Source: Castor canadensis (lineage: Eukaryota; Chordata; Mammalia; Rodentia; Castoridae). From it: a DNA stretch of 64,000 nucleotides. The translations under genes were made by a program, and so were the position numbers. Shown piece by piece: positions 11,286 through 24,525 of this stretch. The notes under the pieces were generated by a model. The model saw only the letters and a program-made list of their open reading frames with translations, was not told the origin of the DNA and ran no database searches. Each line of letters begins with the position of its first letter. Within the stretch, counting starts at the first letter, position 1. The stretch lies in NCBI RefSeq assembly GCF_047511655.1, contig NC_133391.1, positions 101,717,384 to 101,781,383 of the forward strand. The letters run 5' to 3'.

Positions 11286-14200
11286 CTTACCACTAATAAG
11301 GATTCATTTCCCTCTGTAGTCAGGACTCTGGGTCTTGGGATAACAGAAATAAAGATAGCGAAGGCACAGACATTCATCCTACAAAATGTTAGGAGATTTT
11401 ATACCATTTATACCTGTAAGTCCAGACAGATTTTCAGACCAATTCCTAAATTGCAATGACTTCTCTATCCTTCCACCAATTTCATCATTTTCTCAACAAA
11501 CCACTTATGCAAAGCTGAGAGCGTGATAGAGAACAAAACCTTCATTCTAGGAAGTATCTAATCATACCTGGCCATTTCCAATTGTATTGACTCATGGTGA
11601 TCATTTTCATCCAGTCAGCAACACTGAGGGATAATTTGACTTTTCTGCTCAACGCAATTGCTAGACTTTGTATAAGTTATAGTCCCTATACCCCAAAACC
11701 ACCCGTCCATCCTGTAGGGCTTACAGTGAGTGTCACGGGTTATTAAAGAGAGATGGCTTATTCATGTTCCTTGGCTCGGATAAGATGAGCATGCTCAGAA
11801 GACACCAATGCACAAGCTGGCTGTTGTCCCCATTGCCAATCATTGCATTAACAAAAAGGACACCAGTCATAATTCAGGTGTCCTATGATTGTAACTCAAG
11901 CAGAGTATGGTGTGATTACTGACTGCACTGTTTCAGCTCCTAGTTGTGTCAGGTGTAGTTACTTTGGGGTGTAATAGAGAAAAATCCCTTTCCAGAACCT
12001 GCTTCCAAACATCTCACCTCAATTTTTGGTTTTACAGCTAGATTAAGATTTGTATCTTGAACTTAGATACAAATAATCAATGCATTTATCCTGTGGTCCA
12101 TATCATGGGTTAAAGTAGAATATTCTTTAATGGAATACCTTTAAAGTACAAGTGAATGAATTATGAAGGGGGCAATGGATCCAGATCAAGAAATCTAAAA
12201 TTGCACTTGTTTCAAGTGAGTCCTTTGAGAAAGTTACAGGTTTGAAAGGGTGTTCATTGTCCAATGGATTGTACCCACACACACACTTCTGATGAAAGAA
12301 ATGATAACTTCTTAATCAAAGCCACCCTGCCTTAAGATTCAGTAAAGTGAGGGTGGAAAAAGCTTGTCTCTGTTCTTAGTCCACCATATTAGTATTACAT
12401 CTCAACAGACATGACTAACACAATTGTTACAATAATAGTGGGCAAAAGTATGCCAAGATCAAAGAAGAAAGAGCACCTAAGACTACTTAGAATAATCAAT
12501 AAAAACTCTAAGTTTATGCTACACTAACTGAAACTTGAGTTTACCTGGGACAAAACCAGGCAGACAGAACACTGCAGACTAAGACTGTGCAAAAGCACAG
12601 GAGGCTGAGACCAAATGAGAGCCTGGGACATGTTAGTAGGATTTGCAACACAGAATGCAAGGGGTTGGGGATATCAGCATGCATGGGAGTATGAACTCAT
12701 CTTTCAGACAACAGAACAGCATTCATGGTTTAAAGCAGTGGTATAACATGACTAAATAGTAAGCAGATATTGGAGTTATCATTTTCATACACAAGTGCCA
12801 CCTCATGTAAATATGTAATCCAGTATTGCATAATTTGCATCACAAGCTGTTAGGTTCATTTCTCTCAGAGGAATTTGGAAACTGTAACTCACCAACTGAA
12901 TAGACAAGGTAGAGAGGCTATGGATATATGCCAAGTAGCTTTTACAGAAATCTCCAATTACAATGAACTTTAACTATTCAAGAATAAAATAAGTTATGTG
13001 AATTACAGGGTTCTGAACTGCAGACTATTCAATGTCACTTCTGCATAAACTGTAAAGGGTAGTATTTTAAACATAGAAAGGGAAAAATATTTCAAATTGT
13101 AAAAATGATAATTATTTAACATGCTTCCCACCCCCATAATAGTTTCTCCTAATGTGTGCAATTGCATAGGATAATTTATATACAAATATGTAGATGTATA
13201 CAAACTGAAATGCCAAACATCGAACAGCAACTCAAATGAGTGGGCATTTACATATGGAATAGAGTTTATAAGAAACTGTGTTTTTGTTATAATGAGATGT
13301 TTTCCAGGCTCTCCTTCATTCTGGAAATTTACTCAGAGACAAGTCATATTTCTGTAAGACAACAGAGAAATGCAAAAGGCAGGCCTGCAAATCTTACTTA
13401 CTTAAGAAATAGCCATTGTGCCACCTCAAGTTCAGTAATGGATCAAAGAGTGGGATAAAAATTCCCAAGACACAGGAAGCAGAGAATCCTTCAGCTAACC
13501 ATTTCTTTAACTATTAAGATTATACACTATATCACGCCCCATGAAACTTTTGATGGACTTAGTCAAGTTTCCTCTGTTTGGGAACAATTCAAGTGGACCA
13601 TGTCATAGCATAAAAAAGAAAATAAAGAATTTTTTCTATAGTCTTTAGAAAATAGGTTCCTTTGGTCTATAGAGCTTCCATTTTTTAAAAAAAGACAAAT
13701 AATTTGTCTTCAAGTTTCCCTGGGCACTACCATCTTTTAAAAAATTGAGATGCAATTGACTGTCATGTTAGCAAGATAGTATCTTCTCAGGACTTCACAT
13801 TATGCAAGGAAAAGAAGGCAAACTGTTATAAATCCTTATTATTTCCAATGAGAAAAGTAAGTATTTTAAGTACAAAACTAGTCAACTTCTTATCTAAAAG
13901 CTAACTCGAATTATTGAGTCAATAAGTCAAGCTTCTTTCAGCTTAAGACAAATAAGGAATCCATTAGTTCACATGATTAAATTGTGTGCTGAGTGCAGTT
14001 GATTCAATAAGTTCACCAGAGCACTGCCTTTGTCTCTCCATGTAGTACCTCTATTTCACTCTGCATCAGCTTTGCTATTACGTATGCCTTCCCCACACAG
14101 TGGGTAAGGGACGGCCTCTTTTCCAGAAATTTTTGTTTAATTCTCAAACCCAGCTCAAATTTGGCAAACTTGAGTAGTATGCCCACCTCAGATTCATTTG

Positions 14201-17105
14201 TTCCATCATCCAGGGGGGTGTGATATGGATTGGCAAGACATGGGTCACATTGCCTGCCACTGGAGCCATAAGGAGCTAGTACTTTTGGGTTATGTTGATC
14301 AAAAATGAAGGATGGATAGTTTCCTCTAAGAGGATAAGCTAGCATTTGTTCACTTGGCAAGAGAAGGGCATTGAGGACAAAAGAAATAGCACTTATAGAG
14401 ATGCTTAAGGTATTTGGGAAATAAAGAGTTCAGTGTCAACTGAATCACAAGTGTGAGGCAATAGGTGAGTTGCAGTTTCTGGTAAAATCCAGATTGCAAG
14501 GAGCAATGTACACCAACCTAATCTTGTTTGAAATGTACACTCAATGAGTCATGAGAACTTTTCTTAGAATAAGTGAAGTTAAGATTATTTTCTGAATAAT
14601 GTAACAACTTCAGCAGTGTGGAAGGAAGACCAGGCTAGATGTCACATAGTAGGAGGTAACTGGCCACACAAGATAAATAGTGGTGTAATCATGAGAGACT
14701 GGGTTAAAGAGGTAGAAGTGGTAGGATTTGGTAACAGAAAATAAATAATTGAATCAGTGGAAATAATGGATAATTTGTTCAAGACCTAACTTTGGAACAT
14801 AAAAGTGAAACAGTTGACTAAATTTAAGGAAGAGCACTGTCTGAGGCAGGTTTCTGTTCCTCCATCCACACCCCCTCCAGCCTTGGCACAATGGGGAGTC
14901 ACATGTACAAACTCTTCACAGTTGGTTGAATCCTAAAACAAGCAGATTTTTTAAGTACATCCCAAAAATTACGACAGTTGGATGGATAGTTGGATTGAGA
15001 AAATTTGAAGCTCAGAAGAATTGTCAGTTTTAGAGATGAGGTAAGGACTGTCAGTATATGATTGAGCTGTAAGAATGAGGGGAGAGCTCCTATGAGCCCA
15101 CCATGTGACCTAATCCATTGCAAGGCACTGAATGTTCATTTGATGATATTATCCCTATAACATTCATACATAAGATTAAGGAACATTAAAATGTAACAGG
15201 ATACATTCTGTTACAAAACAACAGTAAGAAAATCAACCATTATCATTTCTCTATCATTGGTGATCAGATGCAGGCAATGTAAAAGGCAACACAGGAAGTA
15301 GCTAATGTGTTTTATTTCACACTATTACCCAACAGCAAATATGTATAGCTGACTTTCTCCACTATGATGGCCTAAGTAAAAACTCAGATGCTATTACATT
15401 GGATTTCTTTATATGCCACAACTTCACAAAAAAAGAATTTAAGGCATTCCAAATACTATATTCTGAAATTCATGAAAGTTTTACTCAACTGTTGAAGAAC
15501 ATATTTATACCTATATATAAATATGTACGTAAATAGTGCATACAAATAGTACTTTGTATTTTAAATGTTTAGAATATGCATTAATCTACTTCCTTATTCC
15601 TCTGAGACTTGTGAACAGAGTAAGAGAAAATGAAAAATACTTATATTGAAATGCAATTTCTGAAAGAAGTCATATTCTACTAATATTAGAAATATTTCCC
15701 TTAGTTTCTAGCAGGTTCTTTTCTTCAAACTTTAAAGATTAAATCATTTGTGCCCAAGCAGCTATATTTTGCATTATTACAGAAATACAAAGAGAAAAGC
15801 AATTACTGATACTTCAGGCTTCCTTTACTTCACTCTTTGACTATTTCCCATTTAAGTACTGGCCAAGTTTGCCTTCACTAAATTTCAGAAAGCCTGCAGG
15901 CAAAAAAAATTATAAGGTGTCTGAATTATTTATTTTAAAACATTAAAGGCATCTGAGACATCTCCTATATTTTATAGACTTTGAATGGATCAGTGTCAAC
16001 TACTAGAAATGTAGACTCAATGATCCTATAAGCCCAAATAGCCATTCTATACCCAAATGAAAAATGTCACGTGAGTCTTTTGGCCTTGGAGAATCTAACC
16101 CAGAACTGGCTTATTTATGGGGATTATATGCTTTAGTCGCTAATAAATCTTACAACCATAATCTATGAAGAAACCAATTTTCTTTATATTAAGTTATGGA
16201 AGTCAATGATGGCTGTGAGGTGAGCTGCTTAGAAAGCAGTCTGTAAACCCAAGTCTGTAAGGTAAAGCTTTAAGAGCATTTTTCTCTTAGCAACAGAAGG
16301 AATGGTACTTCAGTTTAGATTTTATTTTCTTATAGAACATACCCTAGTGGTAAAAATGACTTTGAATATTTTGTGACTCTGAAATGCAATAATTAAACAT
16401 AATCTGTTCCCTAGGAAGTCTAAATTGCTCTAAATTTGGATTACCTAGAGAGTAAATCCAACTTTTTTGGCAAAATTGATGCACACACCCACTATATCTG
16501 TATGACATGAGATCATAACCTAAATATAACACATAGCTGCATATTCAACAAGCCACACATGTCACAAAATTTAAGGTTAATCTAAACCACAAAAATACCT
16601 TAATTTCTTTGAAAATACAATGTCATTCTTTTGAAATCCATTGGGTTTCTAGTTTAATATGGCAGACTATACACACTAACTTCCCTTCCTTCCCCAAATC
16701 ACATGAAAATACTAGAAATATGAACAAAAAACACTAGATGTTGAGTAGAATGAATGCTGGAGTGGGAGCAATCAGTAGACAAGGGAATTTCAGCACCTTT
16801 AAAAAAAAATTGGTTAACATGGTGCAGGCTGAAAAGCCTCAGGAGACTGCAGAAGAGGTGGATGCTGTTTTGATGGTTGCATCCCAAAAAGACATCATGT
16901 TTGCAGTGAATAAGAACAGGAAACAGCAGAATGCTGTAAGGCTGAAATTATGGGGATAAATCTAAAGGACTTTGCATAGACCAGACAGTGAACTCTTGCC
17001 TGAAGCCTTCTTCATCCTTCTCATGTAGAATGAGTGCCAAGCTGTAGCATTTGTCCCAAGAAAATGACATACAAATAATTCATGTTTAATGCCTAGGGTC
17101 TTAGG
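11286..17105. other. Long stretch without a supportable gene
   Basis: About 5.8 kb of mostly AT-rich sequence. A 115-codon open frame on the minus strand (14013-14360) and a 73-codon frame on the plus strand (16738-16959) have no recognisable domain or neighbours. The area 14590-14760 faintly resembles the body of an old LINE2 element. No RNA gene seen. Confidence 0.35.
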
Positions 17106-17106
17106 G

Positions 17107-17420
17107 AAAAAAAATTGACAGTACTGGAGGTTGAACTTAGAACAGTACACTTGCTAGGTAAGCATTTTACTACTTGAGCTATACTTCCAGTGCCTTTTTG
17201 TTAGTTTATTTTTCAGGTACAGTCTTGCTTTTACCTATGCAGGCCACAGACTGATCCTCCTACTTACACTTCCCTCATAGCTGAGATTACAGGTATACAC
17301 TCCTTTCACAACTTATTTCTGAGATAGGGTCTCTAACTTTCTTTGCAAAAATGTTCTCATATTGTGATCCTCCTGTCTTCTTCTGGGGGTTATAGGCACA
17401 AGCCATTATGCCTAGTCATG
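17107..17420 (-). mobile_element. Composite Alu-like plus tRNA-like SINE, antisense
   Basis: Reading the minus strand, an Alu/B1-like part (plus-strand 'tagctgagattacaggtata' and 'gttataggcacaagccatta') is followed by a tRNA-like part ('tactacttgagctatacttc' on the plus strand). The composite order Alu-like then tRNA-like is the same as in several plus-strand copies in this window. Confidence 0.75.
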
Positions 17421-18343
17421 GGTCTTCAAAATTTTTAAACCAAAAAGTATAAGAGTATAAGAATACCATCTCATATACAAGCCAAAGTTGTAAACCCAAG
17501 TTGTGAACAGTTAACAAGTGTGTGTAACATAATAACTAACAAAAAAATTCACAAATTCTTAGCCAAGTTATTCATCATCTAGTTAAACTCCTTTTTCTTA
17601 CAATGTTGTATTTTTTTTTAATCTCAAAATCTTTACAGTAAGCAATTCACACTAATTTTCTTCTTAAAACATTTTTCCTTTCTCAGAAATCAGGTGTTCT
17701 TTATGAATCAGCCAGTTGTATCTGGCCAATTTTCGTATAAGAAATTATTCTTTGACTTGGCCTATGGGTATGGTTATAAACAACTGAAGTTCTTAATCTG
17801 TATTTTATAATATCTACTATGAGTTATAAAATAAGGAGTTTTCTCTTTCTGAGAAAGAATAAAATCTGTTCTTTCTTTTTTTTAATTCATATGTGCATAC
17901 AATGTTTGGGTCATTTCTCATCCTTCCCCTCCTTACCCCCCCACCCCCTCCCACTCTCCCCCACCCCCTCAGTACCTGGCAGAAACTATTTTGCCCTTAT
18001 TTCTAATTTTGTTGAAGAGAGAGTATAAGAAATAATAGGAAGGACCAAGGGATTTTGTTAGTTGAGATGAGGATAGCTATACAGGGAGGTGACTTGCATT
18101 GATTTTCTGTGCGTGTGTGTTAACTTCTAGGTTAATTCTTCTTGATGTAACCTTTACTCTAGTTCCTGGTCCCCTTCTCCTATTGGCCTCAGTTGCTTTG
18201 AAGTTTCTGCTTTAGTGTCTTAGGTTGAGGGCAACAAATGCTATCTAGTTTTTTAGGTGTCTTACTTATCCTCATACCTCCCTTGTGTACTCTTGCTTTA
18301 TCATGTGATCAAAGTCCATCCCCTTGTTGTGTTTGCCCTTGAT

Positions 18344-19218
18344 CTAATGTCCGCATATGAGGGAGAACTTACGATTTTTGGTCTTTTGGGCCAGGCTAAC
18401 CTCACTCAGAATGATGTTCTCCAATTCCAACCATTACCATTGTTCATTAAGTAATGAGTTACTTAGTTTCCAGCTGTTTGCATGTTTTTTGTCTTTACTT
18501 TTGTTGTTGAGTTCTAGTGTTACTACATTGTGATCAGATAGTATGCATGGTATAATTTCTATTTTCTTATATTTGCTAAGGCTCACTTTGTGCCCTAGGA
18601 TATGATCTATTTTGGAGAAGGTTCCATGGGCTGCTGAGAAGAATGTATATTGTGTAGAAGTTGGATGAAATGTTCTGTAGACATCAAGTAGGTCCATTTG
18701 ATCTATGCTATATTTTAGATCTAGGATTTCTTTATTGATTTTTTGTTTGAATGACCTATCTATTGATGTTAATGGGGTGTTAAAGTCTCCCACGACCACT
18801 GTGTTGGAGTTAATATATGCTTTTAGGTCCTTCAGGGTATGTTTGATGAAATTGGGTACATTGACATTGGGTGCATATAGGTCAATAATTGTTATTTCCT
18901 TTTGGTCTATTTCCCCTTTTATTAGTATGGAATGTCCTTCTTTATCTTATTTGATCAATGTAGGTTTGAAGTCTACTTTGTCAGAGATAAGTATTGCTAC
19001 TCCTGCCTGTTTTCGGGTGCCATTGGCTTAAAAAATCTTCCTCCAGCCTTTCATCCTAAGCCTATGCTTATTTCTTTCGGTGAGATGGGTCTCCTGTAAG
19101 CAACAAATGTTGGATCTTCCTTCTTAATCCATTTCATCAAACGGTGCCTTTTGATGGGTGAATTAAGTCTGTTAACATTAAGTGTTAGTACTGATAGGTA
19201 TGTGGTGATTCCTGTCAT
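18344..19218 (-). pseudogene. L1 ORF2 remnant (copy A)
   Basis: Starts at the ATG complement at 19216-19218, at the same place as ORF2 of copy C. Part of the endonuclease can be read, including a GDFN motif and the SDHN motif near its end. The reverse transcriptase is absent: after the endonuclease the frame joins the last 30 or so codons of ORF2 at 18438/18439. Further stops are present, so it cannot encode a working protein. Confidence 0.85.
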
Positions 19219-19268
19219 TTAGTTGTCTTAGTTGTTCAAAGGTTTAATTGTGTGTACCTAGGTTGAGG

Positions 19269-20465
19269 TTACTCTCTACTTTCTAGCTTTTTCTTTTCCT
19301 GTAGTTTGGTGCTGCCTGCCCTTTCATGGTTTTGTTGGGTTTCACTTTCTGTGTGCAGAATCCCATGAAGAATCTTTGTAGCGGTGGCTTTGTCGTCTCA
19401 TATTGTTTTAGTTTCTGCTTATCATGGAAGACTTTTATTGCTCCATCTATTTTCAATGATAGTTTTGCTAGGTAGAGTATCCTGGGGTTGAAGTTATTTT
19501 CATTAGGTTCCCAGAAGTTCTCAGCCCAAACTCTTCTTGCTTTTAATGTTTCTGTTGAGAAGTCTGCTGTGATTTTGATGGGTTTAACTTTGTATGTTGT
19601 TTTCTCTCTCTTACAGCCTTCAATATTCTTTCTCTAGTTTCTGTACTTGTTGTTTTTATAATGATATGCCATGGGGTAGTTCTATTTTGATCAGGTCTGT
19701 TTGGTGTTCTGGAGGCCTCTTGCATCTGTATGGGAATAGATTTCTCTAGATTGGGAAATTTTCTGTTATTATTTTGTTGAATGCATTACACATTCCCTCT
19801 GCTTGCACCTCTTTTCCTTCTTCAATGCCCATGATTCTCAGGTTCGGTCTTTTGATGGAGTCGGTGATTTCTTGCATTTTCTTTTCACAGGTCTTGAGTT
19901 GTTTAACTAATAGTTCTTCGTTTTTTCCTTTAATTACCATTTCATCTTCGAGTTCTGAGATTCTGTCTTCTTTTTTGTTCTATTCTGCTGGATTGGCCTT
20001 CCATTTTGTTTTGCAATTCTGTTTTGTTCTTTTTTCTGAGGTTTTCCATATCCTGAGTCATTTCCTCTTTAATGTTGCCTATTTTCATCCTGAGTTCATT
20101 TTTCTCTTTATTAATCATGTCTTTGTTTCACTTTGATGTTTATACAGTGCTTCTATGGTTTCCTTTATTTCTTCGTTTGCTTTTTCGAATTCTCTATTTT
20201 TGTTGTCTTGGAATTTCTTGAGTGTCTCCTGTACATTTTGGTTGACCATATCCAGTATCCTCTCTATAAAATTCTCATTGAGTACCTGTAGTATGTCTTC
20301 TTTTAAGTTGTTCTTGTGGGCTTCATTGGGTTCTTTGGCATAGTTCATCTTCATTTTGTTGGAGTCTGGATCTGAGTATCTGTTTTCTTCATTTCCCTCT
20401 GGTTCTTGTACTAATGTTTTGCTGTGGGGAAACTGGTTTCCCTGTTTCTTCTGTCTTCCCATCAT
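19269..20465 (-). pseudogene. L1 ORF1 remnant (copy A)
   Basis: The N-terminus (M-M-G-R-Q-K-K-Q...) at 20465 lines up with ORF1 of copies B and C. The reading frame breaks repeatedly (open pieces at 20115-20465, 19746-19940 and 19543-19725), yet coiled coil, RRM ('RPNLRIMGIEEG') and the 'PNRPDQNRTTP' stretch are still recognisable. It is the most decayed of the three long ORF1 copies. Confidence 0.85.
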
Positions 20466-21102
20466 TGCCCTTGGTGTTGTTATTGTCCCTGTACTGTGTG
20501 CAATTAATTATTTTCTAGCTTGTAATAATAACAATGGTGATATTTAGAATGGAAGGGTGAGAGGAGATGAAAAGCAAAGAAGTTAAAGAAAAAGGGAAAA
20601 ACAAACAAACAAGTAGAAAAAACATAACAAACACAAAAAAAAGTTTCAAAGATATAAACAGGGAGAGATAGTGTACTAATCAACAGTAAGCTGAACAGGC
20701 ATTAGAGAGACATTTAGAGGACTGAAAATAAAAACTAAAAAATAAAAATAAAAAGTGAAGATAAAATAAAATAAAAATGAAAAAAATAAAATAAGATAAA
20801 AAATCTCCAAGTTCAAATGCAATAAAGTTTCAGTCTTAATAATTTTGGTGTTTGTCCCTCAGCCTCCAATCCTGGAGATGGTGTTGCAGAAGTAGTTCTG
20901 TTGTTGTCTCATCAAAGGGGAAAAAAGTAAACAAAACAAAACAAACAACACAAAACAAAGAAACCCCACAAAGTGTCCCAAGTTCAAATGCAATACAGTT
21001 TCAGTAAGTTTTTCAGCATGCAGGTGTAGTTTGTTGTCTCATCAAAGGTAGGGAGAAAAAAAAAGAGTCTGGAGACAGTTCTATGAATGGCTATCTGAGA
21101 CT

Positions 21103-22008
21103 GTGGCTCCCCTGCCCACTGCTGTCAGCCTGCTGTTGCTGGAGGCTTTATTTATGCACATCTCAGGAGTGAACTTAACACTCACCTGGCCCCACAGGCT
21201 TTGTTTACTTAGAGCTCTCCCGGGCATGACCATCACTGGAAAAGCTTTCCCCTTTCCAAGCACACTGGGGAAGGTGACACTGCACCAGCTTTCTCAGGCT
21301 GTCATGTTTATTTACAGCTCACACAGGAAGTGGGTCTTCCCCCCTCTCCTGTGGAGTTTTCCTCCTACCACCACTTTTACAAGCTTTCTCACTCCCAGTT
21401 GCTGGGCATGTGCTGCTCCTCCTGCCATCCAGCATGTTTGTTTACAGCTTATGTGGGAATTAGGTCTTCCTCCCTCTCCTGAGGAGTTTTCTTCCCACCA
21501 CCACTTTTACAAGCTTTCCTGCTCCTGGTTGCTGGGTGTGTGCCACAGCCCCTGCCTTCTCCAGCCGGCTTGTTGTGAGGGATTTCTCCTCCCCCCCATC
21601 TTCGGAGCTCAGGGTGCCCCACTCTCTTTGCTACATGTCTTTTTTGTTGTTATTGTTTATTACTCAGGTTTTTTTTTCTTTTTTCCCTGGGTGGGGGTCA
21701 GACTGTCCAAGGGGCTATGCTGATCTGGCCCAGGGTTGTCTGTGGGAGTACCGAGTGCCACTTAGCTGACCTTGTGTCTGCGTCTTCCCAAGCCATCTGG
21801 GAGCTGCTATCTGGTGGCCCAGAGGCCCTCCTGGTTTCTCCATTTAATGTGAAGTGGAGATGCTCTGCGCAGGCTGGAGGTGTGGAGGAGTCAAAGTTTT
21901 GCCTCTTCTGGGTGGTTTTTCCTTTAAGGTGTATCTCCAGCATCTCTCCAAGATTTTACTTTAGGAGGCACACTTTCTGCTTCCTCCCTCTAGCTGCCAT
22001 CCTGGAAT
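21103..22008 (+). other. L1 5' UTR (copy A) with antisense open frames
   Basis: This is the 5' UTR of the minus-strand L1 A. Two modules of about 130 bp start at 21303 and 21433 ('catgtttatttacag' and 'catgtttgtttacag'). On the strand opposite to L1 the frame stays open for 206 codons (21103-21723), and a second frame for 127 codons (21717-22100). Their products resemble those from copies B and C, for example 'SPFNVKWR' followed by 'GGVEESK'. Confidence 0.6.
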
Positions 22009-22020
22009 CTCCTGTTCTTT

Positions 22021-22140
22021 TTTTTTTTTTTAGACATGGTCTTGCTTTGGTAGCTTTGGCTGACTTCCAACTCACAATTCTCCTGCCTCAGGCCTCCTAA
22101 GAGCTGAGATTACAGGTATGCACCCCATGCCCAGCAAATC
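22021..22140 (-). mobile_element. Alu/B1-like SINE, antisense
   Basis: T run followed by 'agacatggtcttgctttggt', 'cctcctaagagctgagatta' and 'caggtatgcacccc', the reverse of an Alu/B1-like SINE. Its poly-T end was the target for L1 A. Confidence 0.8.
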
Positions 22141-23351
22141 TGCTCATTTAATCATTTCTAAGACACTCCTGTCTACACACACAAATCACAACTTTGAATC
22201 TGGTCCATCATAGAAGCAAGTAGTCTGTCAGTCAGCAGCCAGAGTGACATGGAGGTGCTGCTGAATACTGGTGCACTTCCTTGACTGTCATCCAAGGGGC
22301 ATTACTGGATGCCAGCAACTCTTGACATTTCAGACAGCAAACTAAGGATAGTTTGAGGAAGACTAGTAAGCTCTTATTGTTGACTGAAAACTTTCTATCA
22401 ATACCTGCTGTAAGAACATGAAAGAATCACATCAAAACTTGCTGAAGGGGTAGCAGTGGCTGAGAAAAAAATCCCAAAGATAGTTTGCAGAGCACACACC
22501 ACAAAGTCTGCATCACCAAGCTCTTGATGGTGAAAAGTACCAACTTGAGAAAAACAGACTGTGGTGACTGAGTTAAGAGGTTTAGAAGAGTTTTGTGCAA
22601 AATGGGAAGCTTCACTTATACTTTAATCAGTTTATTTGGCTTACATTTTCCTTTTTCTGTATGCACAAGGATTAAAGTTATATGACTAACCAAGTCTAAA
22701 CATTCTAAGTGATAAGAAAGTTCTGCATTAGAGGATAACTGGCAGTGGCTTTTCTTTGTGGTGATATGAAAAATAAAGATATATCTTACACTCAAAGGCA
22801 TCCCAGTTCTGATGAAATAGTTGCTATTTTTTTCTCAAGAAATTTGGCTAACTTATTATTCTTGGAAAATAATATTATACCTTCTTTTAATTGACTTATC
22901 TTTATTGGATAGATGCAGCTAATAGCAAAAATGGTTTCCTTTTCTACCTGAATATTCTGATCTCTCCTAAACATAGCTTTATGTTCCACTGTGGTTCCTT
23001 TTCTTTCTCTGGCTTGTATGGCTCACTCGTCTATAATTTTCTACTTATCAAATATCAATACCATTAAATACAACCCATTACATTTTCCCTTCTGTTATGT
23101 TATACCCAATTTTACTTTACCTAATCTTTCATTCCTAAATATAAATACACAAGTCTAATAACCTTCCATTTCAGCAAAACTAATAGTGCAGAAGAGTGGG
23201 ATAAAGTTGAACACCCAGGAAAGCAGCTCCAGGGGAACATGAAATACATAACAAAAATTGTAATTGGTAGTATCAGAGGATTTGAAATGACTGTTGAATC
23301 CATAAAGGAAGACAGAAAAGTAATGAGAAAAAAAGAGCTGTCAAAAAACAA
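22141..23351. other. No recognised feature
   Basis: AT-rich sequence with no gene, RNA gene or identifiable repeat. Confidence 0.4.
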
Positions 23352-23545
23352 GAATGGGCTGGGCGCTGGTGGCTCATGCCTGTAATCCTAGTTACTAAGG
23401 AGGCAGAGATCAGGGGGATCACAGTTCAAAGCCAGCCTGGGAAATACTTCATGAGACCCTACATCAAAAAACCCTTCACAAAAATAGGGCTGGTGGAGTG
23501 GCTCAAGGTGAATGCCCTGAGCTCAAGAGGGAACTGGAGAGAAGA
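23352..23545 (+). mobile_element. Composite SINE (Alu/B1-like plus tRNA-like)
   Basis: The left arm 'ggctcatgcctgtaatccta' with 'gaggcagagatcaggg' and 'aaagccagcctggg' is Alu/B1-like. An A-rich linker, 'aaaaaacccttcacaaaaat', leads to the right arm 'gggctggtggagtggctcaa', which is tRNA-like. This is one of the clearest composites in the window. Confidence 0.88.
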
Positions 23546-23651
23546 GGGTTAAGTAATAGGGTGAATTTGACCAAAGTATAGAATGTACATGTATGGAAAT
23601 ATCACAGTGAAATTTGCTGTTAATATAATGGTAATTTTAAAAAACAGTTAA

Positions 23652-23745
23652 GTAAAACTGGGTGTGATGTTTTACATCTGTAATCCCAGCCCTCAGGAAG
23701 CTGAGCCTACATGGATGGACCCTATCTCAAAAAAGAAAAAGTTAC
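23652..23745 (+). mobile_element. Short Alu/B1-like SINE
   Basis: 'aaaactgggtgtgatgtttt', 'catctgtaatcccagccctc' and 'gaagctgagcctacatgg' followed by an A-rich tail. Confidence 0.75.
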
Positions 23746-23759
23746 ATAATAGAAAATAA

Positions 23760-24525
23760 CAAAAAATAAATAGCTGATCCAGAAGAAAAACCCAAAGACA
23801 TTTCTTAAACCAAAAAAAAAACAGATTTAAATATAAGACAAAAGTTGATATTAGAGAATTCAATATCATCATATAAGAAGAAAATTAGATTAAAATAATA
23901 AGATAAAAGAATTCAAAAAGAGAAAGCCACACAGGTACACAAATCATAAGATGAAGATGCTCTCAAGAAAACGTATTACATCTGAAGAAAGGAATGAGTC
24001 TTCAGGATGATATACCCTGACAGGTTCAAGTTTTAAATTTTCAAATAAAGAATAAATAAATAAACGTCAAATTTCATTCAAGCGCATGTCAGAAAAACCA
24101 GAGCTTTAAGAAAAAAAGTTTATAGTCTTTCAGAAGAAAGGAGAAAAAAGTTACATAAAGTAAAACTAATATTGGAGGTTACACTACATAAATTTTGGTT
24201 ATCAATGGTAGATTAAATGGAAAAATACTTTTGAGATTCTAAAAGGAAAAATATCTTTTGAACCTAAAATTGTATACACACACAATCTAGCAACTGTGAA
24301 AGTAACCAAAAAGGCATTTTTAGTCATGCAAGGAGCCAAAACTTAACTTCACATGAGCCTCTGAAGCAAGTATTTAAAACATTGTAGCATATTCCACAAG
24401 GTAGGAACCCACTCCCCACTCTCTCTTGTTTGCTAATGGGAACCTTATTTTATTGAAACTTTCAGTGCTGTAGTTAAAATTTTACACACACACACTGGAA
24501 ACCAAAGACATGCAATCAAAAATCA
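23760..24525. other. No recognised feature, A-rich
   Basis: Strongly A-rich on the plus strand. It could contain decayed L1 ORF1 sequence, but nothing can be assigned. A short CA run lies at 24485-24495. Confidence 0.35.

Larger units (their letters stand above)
17875..22011 (-). mobile_element. L1 copy A, minus strand, 5' complete, internally deleted
   Basis: The 3' UTR lies at about 17880-18343. Its C-rich tract at 17925-17980 is the complement of the L1 G-rich tract. The ORF2 C-terminus at 18344-18438 then jumps directly to the endonuclease region (from 18439). Endonuclease and ORF1 follow, and a full 5' UTR ends at about 22008 in a decayed 'ccaagatggcgg' motif. By comparison with copy C about 2.94 kb of ORF2 is missing. 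The 9-bp match ctgttcttt at 17866-17874 and 22012-22020 is the likely target duplication. It landed at the poly-T end of an antisense SINE. Confidence 0.88.

Noticed and set aside
14013..14360. 115-codon minus-strand open frame
   Set aside because: No recognised domain, no conserved neighbour, no splice or promoter context that I can support. Most likely chance.
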